The notes beneath the pieces are model-generated. The model was not told where the DNA came from and did not search any database. It worked only from the letters and a program-made list of their open reading frames with translations. Shown here one piece after another: positions 1 through 8,841 of a DNA stretch of 64,000 bases. The stretch covers positions 2,294,001 to 2,358,000 of the forward strand of contig CAWFHK010000001.1 of assembly GCA_963815655.1 (NCBI GenBank), in the 5' to 3' direction. Positions within the stretch are counted from its first letter, which is position 1, and every line of letters starts with the position of its first letter. This DNA is from JAWOLE01 sp963815655. Lineage in GTDB: Bacteria; Acidobacteriota; Thermoanaerobaculia; UBA5066; Gp7-AA6. The position numbers and the translations under genes were made by a program.

Positions 1-1
1 G

Positions 2-967
2 ATGCCCGTTGAAGATCCCGCGAACATCGTCTCGCTCGGCGAAGGCGGCACGCCGCTCCTCTCGGCCGGCCGGCTCGGCGGGCCCGCCGGCTTCTCCGAT
101 CTCTGGATCAAGGACGAAGGGGGAAATCCCACCGGCTCCTTCAAGGCGCGCGGCCTCTCGGCGGCGGTCTCCCGCGCGAAGGAGCTGGGCAGGACGAAGA
201 TCGCCCTGCCGACCGCGGGCAACGCCGGCGGCGCCGCGGCCGCCTACGCCGCGAAGGCCGGCATGGAATGCCACGTCTTCATGCCGGAGGACACGCCTCC
301 GCTCTTCAAGATCGAGTGCGAGCGCTACGGCGCGAGGGTCACGATGGTCCCGGGCCTGATCGACGCCTGCGGCAGGATCGTGGCGGAGCGCGCGCCGCGC
401 GAGGGGTGGCACGACGTCTCGACTCTGAAGGAGCCGTACCGCGTCGAAGGGAAGAAGACGATGGGATACGAGCTCGCGGAGGACTTCGGCTGGGAGCTCC
501 CCGACGCCATCCTGTATCCGACCGGCGGCGGCACGGGACTGATCGGCATGTGGAAGGCGTTCGAGGAAATGGAAGCGCTCGGATGGATCGGGGGCAAGCG
601 CCCGCGCATGATCTCCGTCCAGGCCGCCGGCTGCGCCCCGATCCCGAAGGCCCTCGCCGAAGGAAAGCCGGTCTCCGAAAAATGGGAGAACGCGCGGACC
701 TACGCTTCGGGCCTCCGCGTCCCGAAGGCCTTCGCCGACTTCCTGATCCTCCGCGACATCCGAGCCTCCAACGGCGACGCCATCGCCGTCACCGACGACG
801 AGATGCGCCGAGCCGCCGACGAGATCGGCGCCGCGGAGGGCCTCTTCGTCTGCCCCGAAGGCGCCGCCGTCTGGGCCGCCGCGAAGAAGCTGTTTTCCGA
901 GAAGAGGCTGGATGCGGCCTCCCGCGTCGTTCTCTTCAACACGGGAACGGGCTTCAAATACGTTTAG
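2..967 (+). CDS. thrC: Threonine synthase, 5' end cut by window edge
   Basis: PLP-dependent enzyme that converts O-phosphohomoserine to threonine in the cytoplasm. The PLP lysine is K48 in the motif GSFKARG, and the glycine-rich phosphate-binding loop TGGGTG lies near residue 177. Family members of this type are about 400 residues and begin with a cysteine-containing zinc-ribbon segment. Here only 321 residues are visible, and the first Met sits in a conserved stretch (PVEDPANIVSLGEGGTPL), so the true start is upstream of the window. The gene ends 56 bp before the next gene, with a perfect hairpin just after its stop. Confidence 0.9.
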   Translation: MPVEDPANIVSLGEGGTPLLSAGRLGGPAGFSDLWIKDEGGNPTGSFKARGLSAAVSRAKELGRTKIALPTAGNAGGAAAAYAAKAGMECHVFMPEDTPPLFKIECERYGARVTMVPGLIDACGRIVAERAPREGWHDVSTLKEPYRVEGKKTMGYELAEDFGWELPDAILYPTGGGTGLIGMWKAFEEMEALGWIGGKRPRMISVQAAGCAPIPKALAEGKPVSEKWENARTYASGLRVPKAFADFLILRDIRASNGDAIAVTDDEMRRAADEIGAAEGLFVCPEGAAVWAAAKKLFSEKRLDAASRVVLFNTGTGFKYV

Positions 968-968
968 A

Positions 969-999
969 GGTGTCAGGGAAAACGTGATCCCCTGACACC
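969..999 (+). terminator. Hairpin after thrC, possible terminator
   Basis: A 10-bp perfect inverted repeat (GGTGTCAGGG with CCCTGACACC) encloses an 11-nt loop immediately after the thrC stop. No U-tract follows, so it may be a factor-dependent terminator or an mRNA-stabilising hairpin rather than a classical intrinsic terminator. Confidence 0.5.
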
Positions 1000-1023
1000 C
1001 GCTCCGATACAATCCCTGATTCC

Positions 1024-3621
1024 ATGAGATACGCCTCGGTGCGCCCAGCTCTTGATCCCCTGCTTCCCACGGTCGAGAAGCCGGGGCGCTATGTCGGGAT
1101 CGAGAGGAACGTCACGCGCAAGGACCTCTCCGCGGCGTCCGTGACGCTGGCCCTGGCGTTTCCCGACACGTATGAGATCGGGATGAGCCACACGGGGTTG
1201 AAGATCCTGTACGAGATCGTCAATCGCCGGGTGGAGTTCGCCTGCGAGCGGGTGTACGCGCCGTGGACGGACCTCGAGGCGAAGATGCGGGAGAGCGGGA
1301 TTCCTCTCTTCTCGACTGAATCCTTCGCGGCTGTCCGCGACTTCGACGTGCTCGGGTTCTCGCTCCAGGCGGAGCTGAACTACTCGAACATCGTCAACAT
1401 GCTGGACCTGGCCGGGCTGCCGGTCTGGCAGCGGGACCGCCGGGAGGACGATCCGATCGTGCTGGGCGGCGGGCCGTGCACGGCCAATCCCGAGCCGATC
1501 GCCGACTTCTTCGACGCGTTTCTCATCGGCGACGCCGAGGAAGCTCTGCCGATCGTCCTGGATGCGTACCGCGAAGCCCGCGCGGCCGGTCTGCCGCGCC
1601 GTGACCTCCTCGCGAGACTGGCCGCCGTCGAGGGGATCTACGTCCCCTCTTTCTACGACGTCACGTACCGCGAGGACGGGCGGATCGCGGCGATCACGCG
1701 CAACGATCCGCGCGCCCCCGAGCGGGCGAAGAGGACGTGGGTGCCGGTCTTGAAAGCCGACTACTACCCCGAGAAGCCGATGGTCCCCTCCGTCGAGATC
1801 GTGCAGGACCGGCTCGGCGTCGAGGTCATGCGCGGCTGCACGCAGGGGTGCCGCTTCTGCCAGGCCGGCTACTGGTACCGTCCCGTGCGGGAGCTCGACC
1901 CGGGCGACGCCGCCGAGATGACGAAGAAATTCATCGCCGAGTCGGGTTGGAGCGAGGTGGGGCTCCTCTCCCTTTCGACGGCGGACTACTCGCAGATCGA
2001 GCCGCTGGTGAAGTGTCTCGCGCCGCAGCTCTCCGACCGCCGCGTCTCGATCTCGCTCCCGTCGCTGCGCGCCGAGGCCTTCTCGGTGGGCCTGGCGGAC
2101 GCCGTCTCGGAGGTGCGCAAGTCCGGCTTCACGTTCGCGCCGGAGACCGGCTCGGACCGCCTGCGCCGCGTCATCAACAAGACCTTCACCAACGCCGACA
2201 TGGTCGCGGCGGCGGACGTCGCCTTCGCGCGCGGATGGGACCTGATCAAGGTGTACACGATGATCGGCCTGCCGACGGAAACCTCTTCGGACCTGGACGA
2301 GCTCGTCACGCTCTGCCGGGACATCCTGGCGCAGGGGGGGAAGTACGGCCGCAAGGAGGTCAACGTCTCCGTCGGCTCCTTCGTGCCGAAATCCTGGACG
2401 CCGTTCCAGTGGGCGCCGTTCGACGGCGTCGTGGCGCTCGAGCGCAAGCTCTCGTATCTGAAGGAGAAGTTCCGGCGGGTGCGCGGCGCGCGGATGAAGT
2501 GGCACGAGCCGCGAGAGGCCGAGATCGAGTGCGCGCTCTCCCGCGGCGACCGCCGCATGGCGCGCGTTCTCCACGCGGCCTGGCAGTCGGGCGTCCGGTT
2601 CGACGGCTGGAGCGAGCACTTCCGCCACGACCTCTGGATGAAGGCGTTCGAAACGGCGGGAATCTCCAAGGAGTCGTACCTGCGCGCCTACGACACCGAC
2701 GAGGTCCTCCCCTGGGACATCCTCGACGTCTCGATCACGAAGCGTTTCCTCCAGATCGAGCTGATCAAGGCGAAGAAGGAGTGGCGCACCGAAGACTGCA
2801 AGTGGGGGCACTGCTACGCCTGCGGCGTGCCGGGAAACGGCGAGGACACGGTCCTGGCGAAGGCGATGCCCGGGACTCTCCCGACCTACGATCCCGCCGC
2901 CGCAAAACCGGACGATCCCGCCTCCTACCGCGACGTCGCCAAGGGAGCAGCTTACCGGCAGAAGGCGATGCCGGACCTCCCCTCGGCCGTCCGCCGCGTC
3001 CCGAAACAGGGAGAGCGCGTTTTCCGCCACCGGGTGACCTTCGAGAAGCGAGGGGACGCGCGGCTCCTCTCCCACCGCAACACGATGGACGTCCTCGAGC
3101 GCGCGATCCGCGCCGCGGGTCTGCCGGCGCGCTATTCCGAGGGGTTCAACCCGCACATGAAGCTCTCGATGGGGCCGGCGTTGCCGCTCGGCCTCGAGAG
3201 CCGCCACGAGGTCTTCGACGTCGAAGGCATCGCGCCGTTTCCGGCGGACGCCGCCGGGAAGATCAACGAGAAGCTCCCGCCCGGGCTCGCCGCGCTCGAA
3301 GTCCGCGAGCTTTTCGCGGGAGAGGCGGCGCTGTCGAAGGCCGTCAAGTCCGCCCGCTACGCCGTGCGCCTGGATTCCCCCGAGCACGTGAACCGCGCCG
3401 CCGACGCGCTCGCCAGCGGCCGGGTCGATTCGCTCCCGGCCCTGCGCGCCTTCTCGCTCGAGACCGACGCCTCCGGCGCGCGGCTCTCCTTCGAGGTCAA
3501 CCTGGACCAGTCCGGCGGCGAGACTTCGACGGCGAAGAAGATCCTGGAGGCTCTCCTCGCGATCCCGCCCGAGGCCCAGGCCTCTCTCTCTGTGACCCGC
3601 GAAGCGACCGTCATCGGCTAG
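1024..3621 (+). CDS. TIGR03960-type radical SAM protein fused to DUF2344
   Basis: Two-part protein of 865 residues. The N-terminal part is a TIGR03960-family radical SAM enzyme, with a cobalamin-binding-like N-terminal region and the cluster motif at C272, C276 and C279 (MRGCTQGCRFCQAG). From about residue 665 it continues into a DUF2344/TIGR03936 domain (RLLSHRNTMDVLERAIRAAG, YSEGFNPHMKLSMGPALPLG). The two domains are commonly fused or adjacent in bacteria, often near rng/rplU; those neighbours are absent here. The substrate is unknown; a tRNA or ribosome-related role has been suggested only from context in other genomes. ATG start; the domains are intact and of family length. Confidence 0.88.
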   Translation: MRYASVRPALDPLLPTVEKPGRYVGIERNVTRKDLSAASVTLALAFPDTYEIGMSHTGLKILYEIVNRRVEFACERVYAPWTDLEAKMRESGIPLFSTESFAAVRDFDVLGFSLQAELNYSNIVNMLDLAGLPVWQRDRREDDPIVLGGGPCTANPEPIADFFDAFLIGDAEEALPIVLDAYREARAAGLPRRDLLARLAAVEGIYVPSFYDVTYREDGRIAAITRNDPRAPERAKRTWVPVLKADYYPEKPMVPSVEIVQDRLGVEVMRGCTQGCRFCQAGYWYRPVRELDPGDAAEMTKKFIAESGWSEVGLLSLSTADYSQIEPLVKCLAPQLSDRRVSISLPSLRAEAFSVGLADAVSEVRKSGFTFAPETGSDRLRRVINKTFTNADMVAAADVAFARGWDLIKVYTMIGLPTETSSDLDELVTLCRDILAQGGKYGRKEVNVSVGSFVPKSWTPFQWAPFDGVVALERKLSYLKEKFRRVRGARMKWHEPREAEIECALSRGDRRMARVLHAAWQSGVRFDGWSEHFRHDLWMKAFETAGISKESYLRAYDTDEVLPWDILDVSITKRFLQIELIKAKKEWRTEDCKWGHCYACGVPGNGEDTVLAKAMPGTLPTYDPAAAKPDDPASYRDVAKGAAYRQKAMPDLPSAVRRVPKQGERVFRHRVTFEKRGDARLLSHRNTMDVLERAIRAAGLPARYSEGFNPHMKLSMGPALPLGLESRHEVFDVEGIAPFPADAAGKINEKLPPGLAALEVRELFAGEAALSKAVKSARYAVRLDSPEHVNRAADALASGRVDSLPALRAFSLETDASGARLSFEVNLDQSGGETSTAKKILEALLAIPPEAQASLSVTREATVIG

Positions 3622-3676
3622 GGCCCGGAACGTTTCCGATCCAAACGCTCGGCACTCTCCCAACCGTACAACTCTC

Positions 3677-5128
3677 ATGCGGCGCGGCATCCTCATCGCG
3701 GCAGCTATCCTGGCCGTGGCCGTTACGGGGACTCCCGGCACCGCCCGTGGTCAGAATTTCACCGAGTTCACCCTCCCGCCCTTCGAGGAACCCGGCGGCA
3801 TCGCGGCCGGCCCGGATGGCAACATCTGGGTCACCGAGCACGCCTTCACCTTCGGCGGGCCGAAGGGGCCGAACCCCGGCAAGATTGCACGGATCACCGC
3901 GGCCGGCGTCGTCACCGAGTTCGCGATCCCCGGAACCGACAGCTTCCCTGGTTCCATCGCTGCCGGCCCGGACGGCGCCCTCTGGTTCACCGACGAGAGC
4001 AGCTTCACCGGAGTCACCAGGGTCGGGCGGATCACCACGGCCGGCTTCATCACCGAGGTCGCGCTCCCCGCCGCCGGCACCTCCCTTCTCGGCATCGCGG
4101 CCGGTCCGGACGGCAACATATGGTTCACCGAGCGCGTGTTCGTCTCCGGCGGGCCGAGCATCGGCAAGATCGGACGGATCACTCCGTCCGGCGCTATCAC
4201 CGAGTTCGCCCTCGATTTCGAGGCGACCCCTGTCGGCATCACGGCCGGCCCGGACGGCAACGTCTGGTTCACATTCTCGTCTGTCAACGAGAGCTTGGGG
4301 ATCGGGCGGATCACCACGGCAGGCGAAATCAGCACGGACGCGTTCGGCTGCGGCGGCAGCCTTTCCGGGATCGCAACCGGCCCGGACGGCAATCTCTGGT
4401 TTACCCACTCGGTTTTTTCGCTCGACGGGCCAAGCGTCGGCAAGATCGGGAGGATCAACCCCGGCGTCTTCGCCGAGTTTCCTCCCCCGTTCCACGCCGT
4501 CACGGAGTTCACGGTCCCCGCGGCCAGCCTCGTTACGGACTCCAGCGTCCCCTTCGGCAGCTCACCTGCGGATATCGTGTCGGGCCCGGATGGCAACCTC
4601 TGGTTCACCGATCGCGCCATCGGCAAGATCGGGCGGATCACGACGGCCGGCGTCATCACCGAATTCACGCCTCCGACGGCTTTCAGTCTTCCCCTCGCCA
4701 TCGCGGCCGGCCCGAACGGAGACCTCTGGTTTACGGAGGTCAATGCCAACAAGATCGGGCGCATCACCGCGTTGAGCGCGACGTGTTCGCCCTCGGCCAC
4801 CGTCCTCTGCCTGAACAACGCCCGGTTCAAGGTCGAGGCAGCCTGGACGGCGAGTGACGGGAGCAGCGCCACGGGGCAGGCTCTGGCTCTCACGCCGGAC
4901 TCCGGCTCCTTCTGGTTCTTCTCGCCGACCAACGTGGAGTTGGTGGTCAAGGCGCCCACAGGCTGCTCTTTGAACAACAGCTATTGGGTCTTCGTGGCTG
5001 GTCTGACCAACGTCAACGTAGTGCTCAAGGTCACCGACTCCCGCACCGGCCAGGTCAGGACGTACACGAACCCGCAAGGCGCGGCGTTCCAGCCGATTCA
5101 GGACACGAGCGCTTTTGCCTGCCCGTGA
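3677..5128 (+). CDS. Secreted Vgb-like seven-bladed beta-propeller protein
   Basis: 483 residues with a Sec signal peptide (MRRGILIAAAILAVAVTGTPGTARG). Seven copies of the motif G-(I/S)-x-A/T-G-P-D/N-G-x-(L/I/V)-W-(F/V)-T occur from about residue 40 to 360, each followed by an (K)IGRIT-x-x-G strand. This is the repeat of the virginiamycin B lyase (streptogramin lyase) propeller. After the propeller comes a ~120-residue cysteine-containing domain (starts CSPSATVLCLNNARFKVEAAW) of a type often appended to acidobacterial secreted proteins; its role is unknown. Lyase activity is not implied: most members of this propeller family are uncharacterised. It stands alone, 55 bp after the radical SAM gene. 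Confidence 0.8.
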   Translation: MRRGILIAAAILAVAVTGTPGTARGQNFTEFTLPPFEEPGGIAAGPDGNIWVTEHAFTFGGPKGPNPGKIARITAAGVVTEFAIPGTDSFPGSIAAGPDGALWFTDESSFTGVTRVGRITTAGFITEVALPAAGTSLLGIAAGPDGNIWFTERVFVSGGPSIGKIGRITPSGAITEFALDFEATPVGITAGPDGNVWFTFSSVNESLGIGRITTAGEISTDAFGCGGSLSGIATGPDGNLWFTHSVFSLDGPSVGKIGRINPGVFAEFPPPFHAVTEFTVPAASLVTDSSVPFGSSPADIVSGPDGNLWFTDRAIGKIGRITTAGVITEFTPPTAFSLPLAIAAGPNGDLWFTEVNANKIGRITALSATCSPSATVLCLNNARFKVEAAWTASDGSSATGQALALTPDSGSFWFFSPTNVELVVKAPTGCSLNNSYWVFVAGLTNVNVVLKVTDSRTGQVRTYTNPQGAAFQPIQDTSAFACP

Positions 5129-5175
5129 CAGTCGCCGCCGGCTCGCGCGGGGAGATCACGCACTAGAATCGCGGC

Positions 5176-5553
5176 ATGTACAGGGTCACGGTGTCCGCGC
5201 GGTTTGAGGCGGCGCACAACCTGATCGACTACCCGGGAGGGCCCGAGCCGCTGCACGGCCACTCCTACAGGGTCGAGGCGGTTCTCGAGTCGAAGGACCT
5301 GCAGCAGTACGACCTCGCCGCGGACTTCGTCACCGCGCTGAAGGCGCTCGCCGCGATCGCGAAGGAGTTCGACTACAAGTACATCAACGAGCACCCGGCC
5401 TTCGCCGGCCGGAACACCTCGGCCGAGAACCTGGCCCGCTACTTCGCCGAGCGGCTCGAAACGAGCGGCGCCCTCGGCTGGACGCGTGTCGCCGAGGTCA
5501 ACGTCTGGGAGGGCCCCGAGAACCGGGCGACATACATCAACGACAGGCGCTGA
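5176..5553 (+). CDS. 6-pyruvoyltetrahydropterin synthase family, PTPS-III-like
   Basis: 125-residue T-fold protein acting on dihydroneopterin triphosphate. Zinc-binding histidines are in FEAAHN and in HGHSYR. QueD and animal PTPS enzymes carry a catalytic Cys shortly before HGH (CxxxHGH or CxxxxxHGH). Here that segment reads PGGPEPLHGH: no Cys, and a Glu three residues before HGH. Glu-x-x-HGH without the Cys is the signature of PTPS-III, which makes 6-hydroxymethyl-dihydropterin and replaces FolB in folate synthesis. queE and queC lie 47 kb away, so QueD remains the alternative, but the missing Cys argues against it. ATG start; full length. Confidence 0.78.
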   Translation: MYRVTVSARFEAAHNLIDYPGGPEPLHGHSYRVEAVLESKDLQQYDLAADFVTALKALAAIAKEFDYKYINEHPAFAGRNTSAENLARYFAERLETSGALGWTRVAEVNVWEGPENRATYINDRR

Positions 5554-5607
5554 GGAGAATCCAGGCCGACCCAATGAGGATGCGGGAGGCCGAAGTCGAG
5601 GAGTTCC

Positions 5608-6912
5608 TTGACGGACCGTAGCGAGGCCCTCTCGGGCCGCGGCGCCGGCGTCGCGCTCGCGGTCCTGACCCTCATCAATCTCTTCAACTATCTCGACCGC
5701 TACGTCGTCTCCTCGTTGGTCGAGAGCCTGAAGAAGTCGGAGCTGCATCTCTCCGACGCGCAGCTCGGGTCGCTCATGACCGGGTTCATCCTCGTCTACA
5801 TGCTGACGTCGCCCGTGTTCGGGACGCTCGGCGACCGCCGGGGACGGCCGCGGCTGCTCGCACTGGGCGTGGGAATCTGGAGCGTCGCGACGGCGCTCGG
5901 AGGGTTCGCGCGCTCCTTCGCCGGCCTCTTCGCGGCGAGGGCCACGGTCGGCGTCGGCGAGGCGGCCTACGGCACGATCGCGCCGGCGCTGCTCGCCGAC
6001 TCCTTTCCGAAGGAGAAACGGGGACGGGTCTTCGCGGTCTTCTTCGCGGCGATCCCGATCGGCTCGGCGGCGGGATACATCCTGGGCGGGCTGATGGACG
6101 AGAAGTTCGGCTGGCGCGCGGCCTTCTTCGTGGCGGGGGCGCCGGGGCTGGCGCTCGCGCTGCTCTGCCTCGCCCTGAAGGACCCGCCGCGCGGCGCGCT
6201 GGACGAGGGACCCGCCGGTTCCCGAGCCCGGAGTCCTGACTCCCCAGTCCCGAGTCCCGAGTCCCGCGTCCCGGCCCGGGGCGGCAACGGGATCCTGGCA
6301 TCGTACGCGAGGCTGTTGCGGAACCGGGCTTACCGGCTCACCGTCCTGGGATACGCCGCGTACACCTTCGCGCTGGGAGGGCTGGCGTTCTGGGCGCCGG
6401 CGTTTCTGGAGCGGGTCCGCGGCATGTCGAAGGCGGACGCCACGGTGCAATTCGGCGCGATCGTCGTCGTGACCGGCTTCGTGGGGACCTTCGCCGGCGG
6501 CTGGGCGGGCGACTTCTTCCTGAAGCGGTCCGAGAATGCCTACATGCTGGTCTCCGGCTGGGCGACGCTCGCCGCGGCGCCGGCCGCCCTCGTCGCCTTC
6601 GTCTCGAATTCCAGGCCGGTGTACCTGTCCGCCATCGTCGTGACGGAGCTCCTCCTCTTCGCCTCGACGGGCCCCGTCAACTCGGCCATCGTCAACGTCG
6701 TCGCGCCGACCGAGCGCGCGACGGCCGTGGCGCTCTCGATCCTCGGCATTCATCTGCTCGGAGACGTCCCGTCCCCTCCCCTGATCGGCGCCATCTCGGA
6801 CGCGACCTCCCTGGGAACGGCGTTCCTCCTGCTGCCCGCCGTCATCGCGGTCGCGGGGGCGGTCTGGCTCACCGCCGCCCGGCGGTCCGTACGATCCGTA
6901 CGGTCCGGCTAG
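5608..6912 (+). CDS. MFS transporter, Spinster-like
   Basis: 434-residue, twelve-helix major facilitator carrier of the inner membrane; substrate unknown. Family marks are NYLDRYVVSSL in helix 1 and the loop motif GTLGDRRGRPRLLALG between helices 2 and 3. The TTG start at 5608 is preceded by GAGGAG at 5 nt; the upstream ATG at 5575 opens a 15-codon frame that stops just after this TTG. The central cytoplasmic loop (about residues 207-229) is encoded by an AGTCCCG heptamer repeat and is rich in Ser, Pro and Arg. Its TAG overlaps the TAG of convergent typA inside one CTAG palindrome. Confidence 0.85.
   Translation: MTDRSEALSGRGAGVALAVLTLINLFNYLDRYVVSSLVESLKKSELHLSDAQLGSLMTGFILVYMLTSPVFGTLGDRRGRPRLLALGVGIWSVATALGGFARSFAGLFAARATVGVGEAAYGTIAPALLADSFPKEKRGRVFAVFFAAIPIGSAAGYILGGLMDEKFGWRAAFFVAGAPGLALALLCLALKDPPRGALDEGPAGSRARSPDSPVPSPESRVPARGGNGILASYARLLRNRAYRLTVLGYAAYTFALGGLAFWAPAFLERVRGMSKADATVQFGAIVVVTGFVGTFAGGWAGDFFLKRSENAYMLVSGWATLAAAPAALVAFVSNSRPVYLSAIVVTELLLFASTGPVNSAIVNVVAPTERATAVALSILGIHLLGDVPSPPLIGAISDATSLGTAFLLLPAVIAVAGAVWLTAARRSVRSVRSG
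6230..6272 (+). repeat. AGTCCCG heptamer repeat inside the MFS gene
   Basis: Near-tandem copies of AGTCCCG follow a small palindrome (GGAGTCCTGACTCC). The element is read in frame and forms the S/P/R-rich linker between the two six-helix halves of the transporter. The layout matches the other 7-8 base repeats of this window, most of which are intergenic. Confidence 0.7.
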
Positions 6913-8774
6913 CTGGACTTGGACGCGGTCTTGCGGCGGCTGTGGTCGAGGATGCGTTTGCGGACGCGGATCGCGGCGGGGGTGACCTCGACGAGCTCGT
7001 CGTCGTTGATCCACTCGATCGCCTGCTCGATGTTCAACTCCCGCGCCGGCGTCAGGCGCACGGCGATGTCGGAAGTCGAGGCGCGCATGTTCGTCAGGTG
7101 CTTCTTCTCGCACGGCTGGACGACCATGTCCGAATCCTTCACCTGCTCGCCGACGATCTGGCCCCCGTAGACCTTCTCGACAGGCTTGACGAAGAACGCG
7201 CCGCGGTCGGCGAGCCGGTCGAGGGCGAAGGCCGTGACCTCCCCCCCTCCTTGGCGATGATCGCGCCCTTGGAGCGATTCGGGAGCGGCCCGCGGTGCGG
7301 CCCGTACTGGTCGAACAGGTGGTTGATCAGGCCGGTCCCCTTCGTCAGCGTCAGGAACTCCAGGCGAAAGCCGAGGAGGCCGCGGGAGGGGATCGTGAAC
7401 TCGAGGCGCGTGCGGTCGCCGTGCTTGCCCAGGTGCTTCAGCTCCCCCTTGCGCTCTCCCACCGACGCGATCACCGGCCCGGTGAACTCCTCCGCGCAGT
7501 CGATGACCAGCTCCTCGTACGGCTCCAGCAGCTCGCCGCTCTCGCCCCGGTGGAGGATGACCTGCGGGCGTCCGAGGGCGAACTCGAAGCCCTCGCGGCG
7601 CATCGTCTCCGCGAGGATCGCGAGCGACAGCTCTCCGCGGCCGAGCACGAGGAACGAGTCGGGCTGCGGCGGTCTTCTCCATCCGCAGGCCGACGTTCCT
7701 CTCGAGCTCCTTCTCGAGCCGCTCGAGCAGGTGGCGGCTCGTCACGTACTTGCCCGACAGCCCGGACATGGGCGAATCGTTCACGCGGAACTCCATCGAG
7801 AGGGTCGGCTCGTCCACGCGGATGCCGGGGAGGGGCGCCGGGTCGGCAAGGTCCAGGATCGTCTCGCCGATCTCGATGTGCGGGAAGCCGGAGATCATGC
7901 AGATGTCGCCGGCGGAGGCGTCGGTCACGGCGACCCGCTCGATCCCCTCGAACATGTAGATCTTCCCCGCCTTCCCCTTCTCGACGATCGTGCCGTCGGG
8001 GCGCACCACCGCGAGCTCCGCCGTCTTCGACAGGGTGCCCGAGTGGATGCGGCCGATCGCGAGCCGGCCGAGGTAGTCGGAGTAGTCGATGTTGGCGACA
8101 ATCATCTTGAAGGGGGCCTCTTCGATGACCGGCGGCGGGATGTGCTCGAGGATCGTGTCGAGGAGCGGCTTCAGGTCCCCGGAGGTCGCCTGCGGGTCGC
8201 GCGAGGCGAAGCCCAGGCGCCCCGCGCCGTAGAGGATCGGGAACTCGAGATGCTCCTCGATCGTCGCGAGCGAGAGGAAGAGATCCAGGATCTCCTGCTC
8301 GACCTCGAGGGTCCGGGCGTCCGCGCGGTCGATCTTGTTGATCAGGACGATCGGGCGCTTGTTCCCCTCCAGCGCCTTCTTCAGGACGAACCGCGTCTGC
8401 GGGAGCGGGCCCTCCGAGGCGTCCACGAGGAGGAGCACCCCCTCGACCATCGTCAGGATCCGCTCCACCTCCGAGCCGAAGTCGCGGTGGCCCGGCGTGT
8501 CCACGATGTTGATGATCACGTCCTTGTAGCGGACCGCCGTGTTCTTGGCCAGGATCGTGATGCCGCGCTCCTTCTCGAGCTCTCCGGAGTCCATCACCAG
8601 CTCTTCGACGTGCTGCCCCGCGCGGAAGGTGCCGCACTGGTTCAAGAGCGCGTCCACGAGCGTCGTCTTGCCATGGTCCACGTGCGCGACGATGGCGAGC
8701 GCCCGGCGGTCGGAGCGGACCCGCACCGCGGCCGGCATGTCGGAGGACGGAGCGACGGTCATGGTTTCAGCCAT
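6909..8774 (-). CDS. typA: Ribosome-associated GTPase TypA/BipA, two compensating frameshifts
   Basis: Translational GTPase of the ribosome assembly and stress-response family. Visible G motifs: P-loop AHVDHGKTT, switch I ERGITILAKN, DTPGHRDFG, and NKID. The frame is lost at about 7661-7672 and regained at a run of seven C's (7241-7247). Between them the conserved protein (GRGELSLAILAETMRREGFEF, through IPSRGLLGF, to AIIAKEGG) is in another minus frame. One extra base upstream and one missing base in the homopolymer would restore a full-length protein of about 620 residues. Both ends are well conserved, so two sequencing or assembly indels are likelier than a dead gene. Start ATG at 8774. Confidence 0.9.
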   Translation of the reverse strand: MAETMTVAPSSDMPAAVRVRSDRRALAIVAHVDHGKTTLVDALLNQCGTFRAGQHVEELVMDSGELEKERGITILAKNTAVRYKDVIINIVDTPGHRDFGSEVERILTMVEGVLLLVDASEGPLPQTRFVLKKALEGNKRPIVLINKIDRADARTLEVEQEILDLFLSLATIEEHLEFPILYGAGRLGFASRDPQATSGDLKPLLDTILEHIPPPVIEEAPFKMIVANIDYSDYLGRLAIGRIHSGTLSKTAELAVVRPDGTIVEKGKAGKIYMFEGIERVAVTDASAGDICMISGFPHIEIGETILDLADPAPLPGIRVDEPTLSMEFRVNDSPMSGLSGKYVTSRHLLERLEKELERNVGLRMEKTAAARLVPRARPRRAVARDPRGDDAPRGLRVRPRTPAGHPPPGRERRAAGAVRGAGHRLRGGVHRAGDRVGGRAQGGAEAPGQARRPHAPRVHDPLPRPPRLSPGVPDADEGDRPDQPPVRPVRAAPRAAPESLQGRDHRQGGGEVTAFALDRLADRGAFFVKPVEKVYGGQIVGEQVKDSDMVVQPCEKKHLTNMRASTSDIAVRLTPARELNIEQAIEWINDDELVEVTPAAIRVRKRILDHSRRKTASKSS

Positions 8775-8841
8775 ATTAAGAGATGATGGTGAGTCGGGAC
8801 GCAGTTAAACCCCATAACCGCGGCGATAATTCCCCAAGGTC

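Noticed and set aside
973..3741. 922-residue minus-strand frame opposite the TIGR03960 gene (also 53769-56444 minus opposite clpB, 36354-38531 plus opposite YfhO, 12891-15440 minus opposite the ankyrin gene)
   Set aside because: Arg/Asp/Val/Leu-rich antisense shadows expected from GC-rich codon use; no domain or signal, and the opposite strand holds a clearly conserved gene.
1737..4775. 1012-residue plus-strand frame spanning two genes
   Set aside because: Shifted frame over the radical SAM and propeller genes, with Arg/Pro/Ser-rich low-complexity translation.
5176..5553. Straight QueD annotation
   Set aside because: The catalytic Cys before HGH is absent, and Glu is at the PTPS-III position; QueD kept only as an alternative.
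5575..5622. Tiny leader ORF (ATG at 5575, 15 codons) before the MFS gene
   Set aside because: Could be a coupling leader, but nothing besides its overlap with the TTG start supports it.
7241..7672. Programmed frameshifting in typA
   Set aside because: Two opposite shifts 420 bp apart would be needed; no known typA uses recoding, and the second site is an error-prone homopolymer.
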